A DNA stretch of 64,000 nt from G963665215 sp963665215 (GTDB taxonomy: Bacteria; Chloroflexota; Dehalococcoidia; Lucifugimonadales; CAUZJF01), in assembly GCA_963665215.2 (NCBI GenBank), contig CAXXWW010000017.1, positions 744,001-808,000 of the forward strand. Direction: 5' to 3'. The position numbers were made by a program, and so were the translations under genes. Positions 9,353 to 18,959 of this stretch are shown here, one piece after another. The notes under the pieces are model-generated. The model was not told the DNA's origin. It ran no database searches and saw only the letters and a program-made list of their open reading frames with translations. Every line of letters begins with the position of its first letter. Position 1 is the stretch's first letter.

Positions 9353-10638
9353 TGTATAGACCGGGGACATAGCTTACACATGTTCGGGGACATGGTGGAC
9401 ACCATAATAGGCATGACTTCATTACAAGGAGGTGGTCATGCCATGGAAGGAGATGTCCGTTATGTCTCAGAGGAGAGAGTTCGTGGAGCTGGCGCAGGCT
9501 GAAGGCACCAACAAAAGGGGCCTTTGCCGTCGCTTCGGGATCAGCCCTACGACTGGATACAAGTGGCTTGGGCGTTTCCGTGAAGGGAGCGAGGCAGGCC
9601 TGGTCGAGCTGCCGCGGCGGCCTCACTACTCGCCTGCACGTACCCCATCGCAGGTTGAGCAGGCGGTGCTGTCTGCCCGTGCGGCCCATCCGGCCTGGGG
9701 AGCTCGTAAGCTGCGACGGTGGCTTTTGGACCGCAGGGATGTGTTTGAGGCGGACATGCCGGCCCCCAGTACTATCACGGCGATCTTGCGTCGTCATGGC
9801 CGCATTGACCCCGCCGAGGGGCCCAAGCACCGTTCCTGGCAGCGATTTGAACACCAGGCACCCAACGACCTGTGGCAGATGGACTTCAAAGGCCACTTCC
9901 CCCTTACCCGAGGACGCTGCCACCCTCTGACTGTTCTGGACGATCACTCTCGGTTTGCCTTGGGGCTGCAGGCCTGCGGTAACGAGCAGGGAGAGATGGT
10001 GCAACAGCGCCTGACGGCTATCTTCCGGCGCTACGGCCTGCCCAACACAATGTTGATGGACAATGGCTCCCCGTGGGGCCATGACCAAGACCACCCCTAC
10101 ACACCTTTTACAGTCTGGCTGCTGAGGTTGGGCATCGGAGTCAGTCATGGACGCCCTTATCACCCTCAGACACAGGGAAAAGATGAGCGCTTCCACCGAA
10201 CCATGACCGTTGAAGTGCTGCAGGGGAGCAGCTTCACTGATCTGGCGCACTGCCAGAGAGCCTTCGACCTGTGGCGGGACATCTACAACTTGGAGCGGCC
10301 CCATGACGCCCTTGACCTTGCTACTCCGGCCACCAAGTACCAAGTGAGCCAAAGACTGTTTCCCGAGGTCCTTCCACCCTTGGAGTACGAACCAACCGAC
10401 CTGGTACGCCGTGTTCACGACAAAGGTAGGCTCCAGTTGTTTGGCCGTATCTTCAAGGTACCTAAGGCCTTCAAGGGCATGCCAGTGGCTATTCGGCCGA
10501 CAACTGACGATGGAGTCTGGAACGTCTTCTTCGCCACTCATCAAATCGCCCAGCTTGACCTCAGGCACGATGCCTAACATACTCAAATGTGTCCACCATG
10601 TCTCCGAACACCCGTCCACCATGTGTCCGGTCCATACA
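9353..10638 (+). mobile_element. IS481-family insertion sequence
   Basis: A 1286-base element. The left end TGTATAGACCGG and the right end, read inward as TGTATGGACCGG, start imperfect inverted repeats of about 50 bases that also share GTTCGG and GACATGGTGGACAC. One transposase gene fills the interior. TGT-initiated ends are usual for IS481. I do not find a clear target duplication. Confidence 0.85.
9432..10577 (+). CDS. IS481-family transposase
   Basis: A DDE-type transposase of up to 381 residues. The N-terminal helix-turn-helix ('KRGLCRRFGISPTTGYKWLG') binds the ends; the rve catalytic core carries Asp in 'LWQMDFKGHF', Asp in 'NTMLMDNGSPWG' and Glu in 'GKDERFHRTM'. A C-terminal beta domain ('LQLFGRIFKVPKAF') is standard for the family. 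GGAGG precedes the ATG at 9438, just inside the longest frame. The gene is intact and, with complete inverted repeats, the element may be active. Confidence 0.9.
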   Translation: MVMPWKEMSVMSQRREFVELAQAEGTNKRGLCRRFGISPTTGYKWLGRFREGSEAGLVELPRRPHYSPARTPSQVEQAVLSARAAHPAWGARKLRRWLLDRRDVFEADMPAPSTITAILRRHGRIDPAEGPKHRSWQRFEHQAPNDLWQMDFKGHFPLTRGRCHPLTVLDDHSRFALGLQACGNEQGEMVQQRLTAIFRRYGLPNTMLMDNGSPWGHDQDHPYTPFTVWLLRLGIGVSHGRPYHPQTQGKDERFHRTMTVEVLQGSSFTDLAHCQRAFDLWRDIYNLERPHDALDLATPATKYQVSQRLFPEVLPPLEYEPTDLVRRVHDKGRLQLFGRIFKVPKAFKGMPVAIRPTTDDGVWNVFFATHQIAQLDLRHDA

Positions 10639-11131
10639 ATGGGGGTCTGGGGGGTACCCCCCAGATTGACTCCATTCCCCCTCTCCCTTGCCAAGGGAGA
10701 GGGGGATACAGGGGGTGAGGGTTTCGTTAGAAGCTCTAAGTAGTCACCTTATCCCGTATCTCCCGCCAAGACAATGCCGAAGGCCGGGAGGCCCGCCGTT
10801 GAGGTTGATACCGTGAGCAGGTTCAAGGGTATGGTCGATCGCCCCCTCGTCGCGTGTGGTGGGCTTTGCACAAGAGGTGGCGCGGTCGTGTGAATTGCCC
10901 TTCGACAAGCTTCCCTCGATACGTCCGCCTCGGGCGGACTACTCGGGACGAACGGTCGAATACCGCTCATGGTGAGTAGGCCGCAGGCCGTATCGAACCA
11001 CGCCTCCGCATTCCGCCTTTAGGTGCAAAGCCGATTGCACCAGAGGCGGTCCACCGCGTGGTCCACGACAACATCCGCGACGCCTCGCCCCGCCGCCGTT
11101 GACACGCCTGGAGCCCGCGATTACACTCGCG
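10639..11131. repeat. Gene-free stretch with palindromes and a full MITE copy
   Basis: Holds a hairpin CCCTCTCCCTTG-CCAAGGGAGAGGG near 10679-10703, then the full-length MITE copy at 10862-11032. No gene is seen. Confidence 0.6.
10862..11032. repeat. MITE-like element, full-length copy
   Basis: 171 bases with perfect 10-base terminal inverted repeats, GGCTTTGCAC at 10862-10871 and GTGCAAAGCC at 11023-11032. The inside is strongly palindromic (TTCGACAAGC ... and CGTATCGAA). Related copies lie at 8956-9054 (left end missing) and at 19413-20921 (split by an IS256). It codes for nothing. No matching flanking duplication is seen for this copy. Confidence 0.7.
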
Positions 11132-11300
11132 ATGTCCCACGCACAGGAGGAACCCAAAAAAGCCAATTACGACGCAGACATGCGCCCCGACGTGAAGGTG
11201 CCGATGAGGGACGGCGTGGGCGTGTTCGCCGACATTGGGGCGGGGGACATTTCCGAAGGTGCTCATACGTACCCCCTATAGCAACAGCACCGAGGTGCCG
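11132..11300 (+). pseudogene. CocE/NonD family hydrolase, N-terminal fragment
   Basis: The frame from 11132 gives 'DVKVPMRDGVGVFADI', the start of the X-Pro dipeptidyl-peptidase/cocaine-esterase alpha/beta-hydrolase fold. After a frameshift near 11240 the next frame continues with 'FPKVLIRTPYSNSTEV', the next conserved strand. The catalytic Ser, Asp and His regions are missing. It is a short remnant of an intracellular esterase or peptidase gene. Confidence 0.55.
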
Positions 11301-11566
11301 CTCCAGAGAAGCGGAGGCCTGGGAATTGGGTTCGTACGGCGTGAGTGGGGCTGTCGGAGCGCGGACTACGAGGCGTCGACCGGACCTCGGGTCCACAGAA
11401 GGGGCTTGACCGCCTGGTCCAGCCCTAGTAGTGTCAGACCTGCTCAAGGTTCACGGCGACGGCCTGAGGTCAGGACTCAAAGGCCCGATGCCGCACCATT
11501 TCCTGAGCGCCCGGGGTTTGGCTGGGCCAGGCCGCCCAGCAAGTCGATTACACAGGGAGACAGCGA
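11301..11566. other. Spacer upstream of the TPP-enzyme gene
   Basis: No clear gene. Some frames may be more of the hydrolase remnant. The last bases carry the GGGAGA ribosome site of the next gene. Confidence 0.35.
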
Positions 11567-14137
11567 ATGAAGGCGAGAACAAACGGAAGCCCCATAGCTA
11601 CAGTCAGCCGTGTGGCGCTTTCAAGCGACACAACCAGCAACCCGATCTCTCTTCCGGACTATGACCGGGCCCGCCTTGAAGACGTAGGTTTTCTTACGGC
11701 GATGACGCTGGTAGTTTTGGGCAACTATGCTCAGACCGGTCATTTCGGTGGTCCGTTGGCCTATACCCCCTACACGGTCACCTCACACCTTGTGGGACCG
11801 GAGCTCGGAGGTCTACGGTTCGACTATCGCCGGCCGAAGCACCCTTACGCCGATAAGTTCATGCTTGCCGGCGGGCATAATGCCCCGGTGACGTACGCGC
11901 TCTGGATGATCATGGGGGAGGCGCTGGCGCGGAAATACGCCGAGACCGGTGATGACCGATACGCCGTAGATCCCAACATCGCCATCTTGCCAATCGATGC
12001 GCTAGGATTTCGCAGGGGTCGTGGCGCACTGAAGACATTGCTGCGCGACAACGGCCTTGAAGACCACCCCGCAATGGCGCAGGCGAAGCTCAGGGGGATC
12101 AGGGCGTTGGCAGGCCATGCGGAGACAACCGACGTAACCAACGATGTGAACGGCGGTCCTTCAGGCATCGGCATCGCGACCGCCGCCGGTAAGGCCGCGT
12201 TCTGGGACATGGTGGGGGCGCCGGATAGCCTCAAGGTCCTCGCCATCGAGGGAGAGTTCGCGCTTACGTCCGGCCACTCGCAGGAGATGAAAACGGCGGC
12301 GGTGGCGCAGCAGGTAGGGAAGCGTCTGAGAATACTGCTGTCGTACAACAATGCAGGGATAGACGACGAGCTCGTCGGTAGTGTGATCGCGCCCCAGTAC
12401 GACGGCTACAAGATTCAAGACCAGTGGGCCGCATACGGATGGAACGTCTTGGCCCTCGATAACGGGAACGACTACGATGAGGTGGTAGCCGCTCTGAAGA
12501 CAATGGAGGACTGGGACCCAACGGACGACAGACCGATGATCGTCGTGGGCCGTACGGTCAAGGGATGGTGGCCCGCCGCAGAGAACGGACAGATGCCTGG
12601 TTACGGCGAACAGATTGTTAGCTACCATAGCCACCCGTACCAGTTCGACATGAACGGCGGCTACTTTCAGGCGCTGGCGGCGACTTTCGAGCAGCGCTTT
12701 GGGGTCGAGTTCGAGGGTGTCCGGGAGGGGGCCGTTTCTGAGACCCGGGAGCGCCTCATTCAGTTCAAGCGAAATATAGACATCGCCATGTCCGTGCTTG
12801 ACCATGACGGCCTGGGCGACTGGCTCGCTAACCGGCTGGTAGAGAATGGCGATTCCCTGGACGACGAGATGCCGCTACGGATCGACCGGAAGACCGACCC
12901 GTTCCAGGACCCCCGCCTCGCTGTCGACAAATTGCCCATGGAGCCGCAGACCGTTTCCGTTCGCAACCCCAGTACCGGGGAAGAGAAGAAAGTGGATATC
13001 AAGCTATTCGAGGAGCCTGGCAACGTCCGCGGGACCCGGCGGGCTATCTCAGAGATCATCAAGTGGATGAACTATGTGACGGAGAACCGGTTTGTGACGG
13101 TTGCTGCTGACCTGGCCGAGTCGATAAACGTTGAAACCGGCTCCCTCTGGGGCCACTACGATCCAGTGAACAACCCCGTCGGCACGCGACTCAAGGCCGC
13201 GATTCAGGAGGCTGGAAACGCGTCTACTGCCATTGGTATCGTGGGACAGACCGTGTCTCTTGACCCGGACCAGCACGTTGGCCTCTGGGCGCTCAGTGGC
13301 AGCTACGGCGCGTTTACCCCGCTAATGTACCTGCCGTCACGCGTTTGGAGCCAGCAGAGCCAGGACAGCCCTTTCCGGGTCGGCGTTCTGAACATCCTCG
13401 CCGGCCACTCCGGACCCGAAACGGCGGCAGATGCGCGTACCCACTTCGGCATATTCTCGCCTCAGGTGTGGAAGCTGTTCCCGAGAGGCCAGGTCATCAC
13501 ACTGAGTTTCTGGGACTACAACGACGTGGCATCCGGTTATTTTGCCGCTGCGGAAATCGCGGCGCGAGACCCGAAAGTAGGCGTGATCGTCCTCGAGGTG
13601 GCCCGGCCAGACTTTCCGGTTGCCGACCGGACGAAGTTCGCGGACAAGGACCCCAAGGCGGCGGCCAAGGGATTCTACGTGATAAGGGACTTTGACCCCG
13701 ACAAGCCGAAGCACGGCTACGTAGTGGTCCAGGGGTCGTCTTCGACCGTAAACCTGCTCTCAGTACTACCTCGCCTGGAACAGGAGGGGATCAACGTCAA
13801 AGTGGTGTCGGTGATAAGCGAGGAGCTCTTCCAGCGCCAGCCCGAAGAGTACCGAAACTCCGTTTTGGCGCCTAAGGCCAGCTATGACCTGATGATAGTC
13901 AGCACTGGGACCCGCCGAGTCTGGCCGGTGCGAGGTGTAGGCCCGTTGACCGACGAGTACTCCCTTGTATCCGACTGGCACGATGAGTGGCTGACCGGTG
14001 GCACGGAGTCGGACGTGATCGCGGAGGCTCACCTGGACCCCGAGTCGATCTTCCAGGGGGTCAAGCGCTTTGCGCTGGATCACGATAGTCGGATCGGCCG
14101 TCAAATAGCGCGTCTCGCCGATTTGAAGGGAGATTAG
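11567..14137 (+). CDS. Thiamine-diphosphate enzyme, transketolase/AceE-like
   Basis: An 856-residue protein with the three-domain plan of transketolase and homodimeric pyruvate dehydrogenase E1: N-terminal TPP domain (about 30-330), pyrimidine-binding domain (about 500-690) and C-terminal domain (about 700-850). Its length is nearer to AceE (about 890) than to transketolase (about 660). The usual G-D-G...N-N cofactor motif appears as 'IEGEFALTSGH' ... 'LSYNNAGID', with GDG changed to GEF but the two Asn kept. The ATG at 11567 follows GGGAGAC. It could transfer two-carbon units or decarboxylate a 2-keto acid; the reaction is not clear from sequence. It stands alone, convergent with the phosphotriesterase-like gene. 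Confidence 0.75.
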   Translation: MKARTNGSPIATVSRVALSSDTTSNPISLPDYDRARLEDVGFLTAMTLVVLGNYAQTGHFGGPLAYTPYTVTSHLVGPELGGLRFDYRRPKHPYADKFMLAGGHNAPVTYALWMIMGEALARKYAETGDDRYAVDPNIAILPIDALGFRRGRGALKTLLRDNGLEDHPAMAQAKLRGIRALAGHAETTDVTNDVNGGPSGIGIATAAGKAAFWDMVGAPDSLKVLAIEGEFALTSGHSQEMKTAAVAQQVGKRLRILLSYNNAGIDDELVGSVIAPQYDGYKIQDQWAAYGWNVLALDNGNDYDEVVAALKTMEDWDPTDDRPMIVVGRTVKGWWPAAENGQMPGYGEQIVSYHSHPYQFDMNGGYFQALAATFEQRFGVEFEGVREGAVSETRERLIQFKRNIDIAMSVLDHDGLGDWLANRLVENGDSLDDEMPLRIDRKTDPFQDPRLAVDKLPMEPQTVSVRNPSTGEEKKVDIKLFEEPGNVRGTRRAISEIIKWMNYVTENRFVTVAADLAESINVETGSLWGHYDPVNNPVGTRLKAAIQEAGNASTAIGIVGQTVSLDPDQHVGLWALSGSYGAFTPLMYLPSRVWSQQSQDSPFRVGVLNILAGHSGPETAADARTHFGIFSPQVWKLFPRGQVITLSFWDYNDVASGYFAAAEIAARDPKVGVIVLEVARPDFPVADRTKFADKDPKAAAKGFYVIRDFDPDKPKHGYVVVQGSSSTVNLLSVLPRLEQEGINVKVVSVISEELFQRQPEEYRNSVLAPKASYDLMIVSTGTRRVWPVRGVGPLTDEYSLVSDWHDEWLTGGTESDVIAEAHLDPESIFQGVKRFALDHDSRIGRQIARLADLKGD

Positions 14138-14178
14138 CCGACGCGGTAATCTGTGGAGGACACTGCCAGCGGCGTCGC

Positions 14179-15132
14179 TTACTCCTCGCCAGTAAGGGCC
14201 CGGCGCGGGTTGTCGACCATGATCTGGGTAAACATATCCTCGGTCACCCCGATCTCTCGTAGCCTGCCAGGCAACACGGTCGAGATGTAGTCGTAGCCCG
14301 GCCCCCCATATGCGTGGCACATGTGCCGGTAGCAAACGTCCTGAGACAAGAGCAGGTGTTTGATGAGGCCGGCGTCGATTATGTCGCGTACCATGCCCAG
14401 GAGCTTGTGCTGCACATACGCCGGCCCGGACTCGACCGGCTGGATGTTGTCAAATGAGATCCAGGCGCCACGCCGGGCGATCTCTTCGTGGTACTCGAAG
14501 TATGGGTAGCTCTGCGGGTGACCGATCACGACCCTTCCCAGGTCTACGCCCTCCTCCGCCAGGATGTCGAGCTGGTCGAGACCCACCGGTCCCCCGATCG
14601 CGTGAGTCGTGAGCATGACGCCGGTTTTCTTCTGGGCCCTTGCGGCCGCTCTGAGGACCCGCTCCTCCACCGGCGAGAGCCAGTTGAAGTGGGCCCCGAT
14701 CTCGCCGATTATCCCCGCACGGACGTCGGTGCCGTCAAGCCCCTCGGTCAGGTCGCGGACCATCTCTCCGGCGATCTCGTCCGTCTTCTTTCTCCACAGA
14801 GATTGATCGTAGTAGGTCTCCCGGTACCAGCCGCAGCCGAGGACGATGTTCAGCCCTGTGCGCTCTGCCATCTCCCTTACGGCGAGGGGGTGCTTGATCG
14901 GCAGGATCTGCTGGTCGCTCTCGGTGAGGCCGCCGCTGGTCTGGTCGACGAGGGTGACGCCGCCGGCGTTTTTGTAGAGCATCAGCTCCTGGTAGGCGAG
15001 CTCCGGGTCGTTGAGCAACTTGTCGACGGACAACTCGTCCCTCCTCAGGTCGAGAAACAAGTGCTCATGGATGAGGGTGAATCCGAGTTGGTCCGATGAG
15101 ATGGGCCCGCTCACCGTCATAACCTCTGGCAT
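14179..15132 (-). CDS. Phosphotriesterase-family metal-dependent hydrolase
   Basis: A 317-residue TIM-barrel amidohydrolase. Metal ligands are in place: H-x-H in 'TLIHEHLFLD', Glu in 'GIIGEIGAHF' (where classical phosphotriesterase has a carboxylated Lys; Glu is usual in the PTE-like lactonase branch), His in 'MLTTHAIGG', His in 'VVIGHPQ' and Asp in 'LLSQDVCYR'. The ATG at 15132 is chosen because GGAGGAGG lies about seven bases upstream; the 36 codons of the longer frame are not conserved. Likely substrates are lactones or organophosphate esters. It is followed upstream on the same strand by a luciferase-like oxidoreductase, a common pairing in catabolic loci. Confidence 0.82.
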   Translation of the reverse strand: MPEVMTVSGPISSDQLGFTLIHEHLFLDLRRDELSVDKLLNDPELAYQELMLYKNAGGVTLVDQTSGGLTESDQQILPIKHPLAVREMAERTGLNIVLGCGWYRETYYDQSLWRKKTDEIAGEMVRDLTEGLDGTDVRAGIIGEIGAHFNWLSPVEERVLRAAARAQKKTGVMLTTHAIGGPVGLDQLDILAEEGVDLGRVVIGHPQSYPYFEYHEEIARRGAWISFDNIQPVESGPAYVQHKLLGMVRDIIDAGLIKHLLLSQDVCYRHMCHAYGGPGYDYISTVLPGRLREIGVTEDMFTQIMVDNPRRALTGEE

Positions 15133-15332
15133 GTCTGCCTCCTCCATTGGGATGTAAACCGACATTCCCCAAATCAAGCTGCCTCGACCCAGGCACGCAC
15201 GTCGCCCTTGGCTACCCCTCATCAACTCCGATGACCCCAAGCAGCCTCACTGGCCATGAGGGCAGCACTCTTACCGGATGACGACGCACCCCCGCGGCTG
15301 ATCTGAGAGATGTGGGCCTGGTGGAGCTGCCT

Positions 15333-16520
15333 CTACCTCCGGCCCGCGGCAGCGGCTCTCGGCTTGAACAGGGGCATGACCTCGGCGGCGAACCACTCCA
15401 GGTCCTCCCGCATGACGCGAGGAGGAATCCCGAGGCCGCCCGCGTGTACGAAGACCCGCTCCAGGCCAGGAAACCGGTCTTGGATGTCGGCGATCCTCTC
15501 GGCGACGTGCTCTGGAGGGCCGCATATCCAGGTGCCCTGCTCCACCAGGCTCTCGATAGTCGGCAAGCCGGCCAAAGTCGCCCTGGCCGGGTCCGCCGTG
15601 GCACGTATCTGATCATCCGTGAGCCCTGGCATACGTCCAAGGGGCGCTAGCGCCTTGATCTGCTCTTCGTGGAAGGGGGTCGCCTCCCGCATCGCATTCT
15701 GAAGGGTATCGGCCATGTGGAGCTGGAGCCCCAGGGCGATGTCTTGTCCGAGCTCTGTGTGTCGCCCGGCGCGCTCCAGGGCATCCCTGTACTCGGCCGC
15801 CAGTTTTTCGGCCCTGCCGCCAGGGGCGGTGCCGCCGACGATGACTCCCTTGACGCCATGCTTCGCCATGAAGTCGAGGCCCCGTCTCGTGGCGCTGGTT
15901 ATGGGTTGCCAGACCTCGACGGGTAGATGCATCGGCCGAGGGACCAGGGTGATCTCCTCCAGGTCACCGAAGCGGAAGGGCACTCTGGGCGGCAGGTCGT
16001 AGTTCTTGCCGTGGTGGGAGAACGAATCTTGGTTCCAGGCCTTGAGGATGATCTCCACCTGCTCCTCGAACAGCTCACGGTTGGCGTCGCCGTCTACGAG
16101 CGGCCCCCCCAGGGTCTCAACCTCCCTGAATATGTAGCCGCGACCTATACCGAACCGGACTCGGCCGCCTGTAAGGATGTCTGATGTCGCGAAGTCCTCC
16201 GCCAGACGCAGCGGATGCCATGCAGGCACAGTGTTAAAGAAGCTCCCGAAGTTGAGGCGTTCGGTGAGCTGCGCCAGATACACGGCCCACATCGGCACGT
16301 TCGTGGTCCCGCCGTAGCCCTCTCGCTGAAAGTGGTGCTCCCCCAGCCAGAGAGTATCGAAACCGGTACGGTCCATCACCTCGGCGAACTCGCGCACCTC
16401 CTGGAACACCGTGGCAAGCTGCTCGTTCGAGGGTCGCCGGTCCTCTACCGGCGTTCCCGTAAAGCCGAGGTCGTCCATCTCAATGTGCCCGCCGTAGAAG
16501 CTGTCGAAATAGTTGATCAT
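15333..16520 (-). CDS. Luciferase-like (LLM) flavin-dependent oxidoreductase, copy 1
   Basis: A 395-residue bacterial-luciferase-fold protein that would use reduced FMN or F420 and O2 to oxidise an organic substrate. The barrel is recognisable by 'DTLWLGEHHFQREG', 'LNFGSFFNTVPAWHPLRLAE', 'RVRFGIGRGYIFREVE' and the C-terminal 'ICGPPEHVAERIADI', where P-E-x-V-A-x-x-I is typical. No signal peptide. It lies 200 bases from the phosphotriesterase-like gene on the same strand. Such monooxygenases are expanded in SAR202-type Chloroflexota, which supports the lineage call. Substrate unknown. Confidence 0.85.
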   Translation of the reverse strand: MINYFDSFYGGHIEMDDLGFTGTPVEDRRPSNEQLATVFQEVREFAEVMDRTGFDTLWLGEHHFQREGYGGTTNVPMWAVYLAQLTERLNFGSFFNTVPAWHPLRLAEDFATSDILTGGRVRFGIGRGYIFREVETLGGPLVDGDANRELFEEQVEIILKAWNQDSFSHHGKNYDLPPRVPFRFGDLEEITLVPRPMHLPVEVWQPITSATRRGLDFMAKHGVKGVIVGGTAPGGRAEKLAAEYRDALERAGRHTELGQDIALGLQLHMADTLQNAMREATPFHEEQIKALAPLGRMPGLTDDQIRATADPARATLAGLPTIESLVEQGTWICGPPEHVAERIADIQDRFPGLERVFVHAGGLGIPPRVMREDLEWFAAEVMPLFKPRAAAAGRR

Positions 16521-16689
16521 CGGTTGCCCCCGGAAGAGGAATTCTTGGTTAGCTAATATCAGCCGACATTTCCCATATCGAGCTGCCTAGGCAAAAGCCA
16601 CGCCCCATGTTCAACGAGCGCCATCGTAGTATCGCTCACGAATGCCGTCACCCAGCGCCCCTCCGTCGTTGTAGAGACGGAGTCGAGGG

Positions 16690-17697
16690 TCAACAGTCGG
16701 TCGGGCGTCTTGCCCGATCGATCTTCCTTAGCGTTTCCCGTGTCACCTGACGTAATTCGTCGCCGTAATGACTTTCAAAGATCTTCAGCGCTTCGACAAC
16801 TTCCGCATCCGGATAGATAATCTCGCCGAGTCGTTTCGCCGCTTGTAGTTTCCTGCTATCGGCCTCCTGCTTCAATTCCCGGAGCAGGTAATTCCGGTAG
16901 AGTTCCAAGAAACGGTTCTCATACGTAAGCGTCTGTCGGCAAAGACTCGCAAACAACTGGCGGTCTGCTTCTGTCTCTGGGATTCGATATTCCCACTGGC
17001 CTCGGCAGATCTCGTAGACATCTCTCACGAGAGGCGTCCATTCATCATTGATGTTTTGTTCATAAAGAGGGAGGCAGTCGCTCTTTCTAAAGACGTACGT
17101 TTTCGCTTGTGAGGTGATAATTGCTGTCGCTATCGCACAGACACAGGAGTGGAAAACCGTCGTCTGTTGCTGATAGGTGTACCCATAGAACTCGTCGGAC
17201 GCGTCGGGATATGCCAACGGAAACCCCTGAAACTCCAGGTTCGGGCGGATTCTTTCTGCGAAGCAGAATACGGACGCTCGGAACATTGTATCCCAGATAT
17301 GTTGGTTGATCGAAGGCAGAGCGAGGTTATCTCGAATATCTTCCCCGAAGATGAGCAGACTACCCGCTTTTATCACCAGTCGAAGGGAGCTCGACCCGAA
17401 CACGGTCTCTTCATCCCTTGTCGTGACGTCGCTTGCGAACGGACTGTCCCGGACGAACACATCGTAGCAAGTCGCCTCCGCTTTTTTCCTCTCCGTCTCG
17501 TCTCTGAATCGATCTTTGAACACAATCTTCATGTCGATATCGGAGGTCGGAATGGCTGTGCCATCCGCAAGACTTCCGACAAGGTAATATCCGCGAATTC
17601 GTTCTGGGAACACTGTTTCAAAGATGTGGATTGCGCTACATAGGATTTCGTCAACCCTAGGATTTCCCGTCGATTCGAGAAGTTGAACCATATCCAT
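16690..17697 (-). CDS. Nucleotidyltransferase-domain protein
   Basis: About 335 residues. The N-terminal domain has the polymerase-beta-like nucleotidyltransferase signature: 'YYLVGSLADGTAIPTSDIDM' gives G-S-x-x-D-G with the D-I-D metal pair, and a third acidic position follows at 'CYDVFV'. The rest is alpha-helical and of unknown family, as in aminoglycoside adenylyltransferases. The ATG at 17697 is preferred because GGAG lies eight bases upstream; an ATG at 17712 is possible. It may transfer AMP to a small molecule or protein. GC is lower than in the flanking genes, which hints at transfer. Confidence 0.65.
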   Translation of the reverse strand: MDMVQLLESTGNPRVDEILCSAIHIFETVFPERIRGYYLVGSLADGTAIPTSDIDMKIVFKDRFRDETERKKAEATCYDVFVRDSPFASDVTTRDEETVFGSSSLRLVIKAGSLLIFGEDIRDNLALPSINQHIWDTMFRASVFCFAERIRPNLEFQGFPLAYPDASDEFYGYTYQQQTTVFHSCVCAIATAIITSQAKTYVFRKSDCLPLYEQNINDEWTPLVRDVYEICRGQWEYRIPETEADRQLFASLCRQTLTYENRFLELYRNYLLRELKQEADSRKLQAAKRLGEIIYPDAEVVEALKIFESHYGDELRQVTRETLRKIDRARRPTDC

Positions 17698-17771
17698 CCC
17701 TACACTCCGCATGACAGAGTTTTGTGCCGCCTGCGGGTCAAAACCAGGGGGCCCAGTGACGAAGCGCTAGA

Positions 17772-18959
17772 CTATGCCAGGCGGAAGGAGCTGCCGGCGA
17801 TGTGGCGCGTCCCCCCGAAATTGTTGCCATCGTCCTCCATGTAGTAGTAGGCGGTGAAGATACGCCCGTCATCTAATTGGGTCGCCACCGGGTAACCCAG
17901 GTCCCAATCGCTGGCGTCGGCCCGGATGACCGCTTCGGTTGACCACGTATCACCGTCGTCCTCGCTGACGATCAAGCCCATTCCGAACGGGACTTTTCTT
18001 CGACCGAAGATCACGACAATGCGTCCGTCACTCAGTTGTAGGGGCCAGGGCGAACGATAGCGGACGCCGTGCTGTCTGGCCCCTGACCAGGCGTATTGAC
18101 GGCTCAACGACGCCCACGGCGAGTGGCCCCACCGTATGATCGATTCGGGACGGCTCCAGGTATATCCGCCGTCGTCGGAATACGCCATCACCAGTACACT
18201 GTCTCTCCTGCCCGTAAGGTGGAGCATGTAACATTGCAGGCGTCCACTGGGTAAAAGCAACAGGCGGTCGTAGGTTATGCGTCCCACGTCTTCGTCCGGG
18301 TCTCGAGCTATCTCGGCCATGTAGTCCCAGGTAAGTCCCTTGTCATCCGACCCGTACAGGGCCGGGACGTTCTGATCTTGGGAGCCAGCTACCGCCAGCG
18401 TGCCGTCGGGAAAAACAATAGGAGGCATGGCGTCCACTAATAGCGACTTGAACGGCGGCAGCGGTTGAACGCGGGTAGGCACCTCTTCCCAGTTGCGGCC
18501 ACGGTCGGCCGAGCGAAAGGCATGGGCCTCGAAAATCGTGCGTCCGCGCAGGTCTTCCCCCTCTGCGAGAGGAGAGCGCTTGAAGAAGACAACTGAGTCA
18601 GGGCTGGTCAGGTCGATCTCTTCGCGTACCACGCCGGGCTCGTCAACGCGGCTGTAAATGGCCGTCTTTTCTCTATCTGACATGGTGTTATCCCACACGA
18701 CCACATCCTGCTCTCGGTCCCACGTTTCGCCATGGTCGAGTGACCGCTGCAGCAAGAAAACACCCCGTTTCGAGTACTCGCCATGGGTCACGGACAGCCG
18801 GTCCGCGTAGGTGCAGGGGGCGTGGGCGTGCATAACCACGATCTCGCCATTGCCGAAATTCCCAATGACGTACTGGCTGGTATGTGCACAGTACCTCTCC
18901 TTGCTGTAACAGACCTTGGTGTGGCGAATATCTGTGAGCTCTGGTGTTGCACGGATCAA
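17772..18959 (-). CDS. Sialidase/BNR-repeat protein, copy 2
   Basis: A 395-residue paralogue of the protein at 3457-4701, with the same start context (TTG at 18959 preceded by GGAG) and the same Asp-boxes ('RSLDHGETW', 'GSDDKGLTW', 'YSDDGGYTW', 'VSEDDGDTW'). The terminal 120 codons agree almost base for base with copy 1, while the upstream two-thirds differ at many positions, with a sharp border near 18120. No signal peptide. Function as for copy 1: a propeller glycosidase-like protein, probably cytoplasmic, of uncertain substrate. Confidence 0.75.
   Translation of the reverse strand: MIRATPELTDIRHTKVCYSKERYCAHTSQYVIGNFGNGEIVVMHAHAPCTYADRLSVTHGEYSKRGVFLLQRSLDHGETWDREQDVVVWDNTMSDREKTAIYSRVDEPGVVREEIDLTSPDSVVFFKRSPLAEGEDLRGRTIFEAHAFRSADRGRNWEEVPTRVQPLPPFKSLLVDAMPPIVFPDGTLAVAGSQDQNVPALYGSDDKGLTWDYMAEIARDPDEDVGRITYDRLLLLPSGRLQCYMLHLTGRRDSVLVMAYSDDGGYTWSRPESIIRWGHSPWASLSRQYAWSGARQHGVRYRSPWPLQLSDGRIVVIFGRRKVPFGMGLIVSEDDGDTWSTEAVIRADASDWDLGYPVATQLDDGRIFTAYYYMEDDGNNFGGTRHIAGSSFRLA

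Noticed and set aside
9090..10694. 534-codon open frame antisense to the IS481 transposase
   Set aside because: No family features; it spans the IS borders and runs against an intact transposase.
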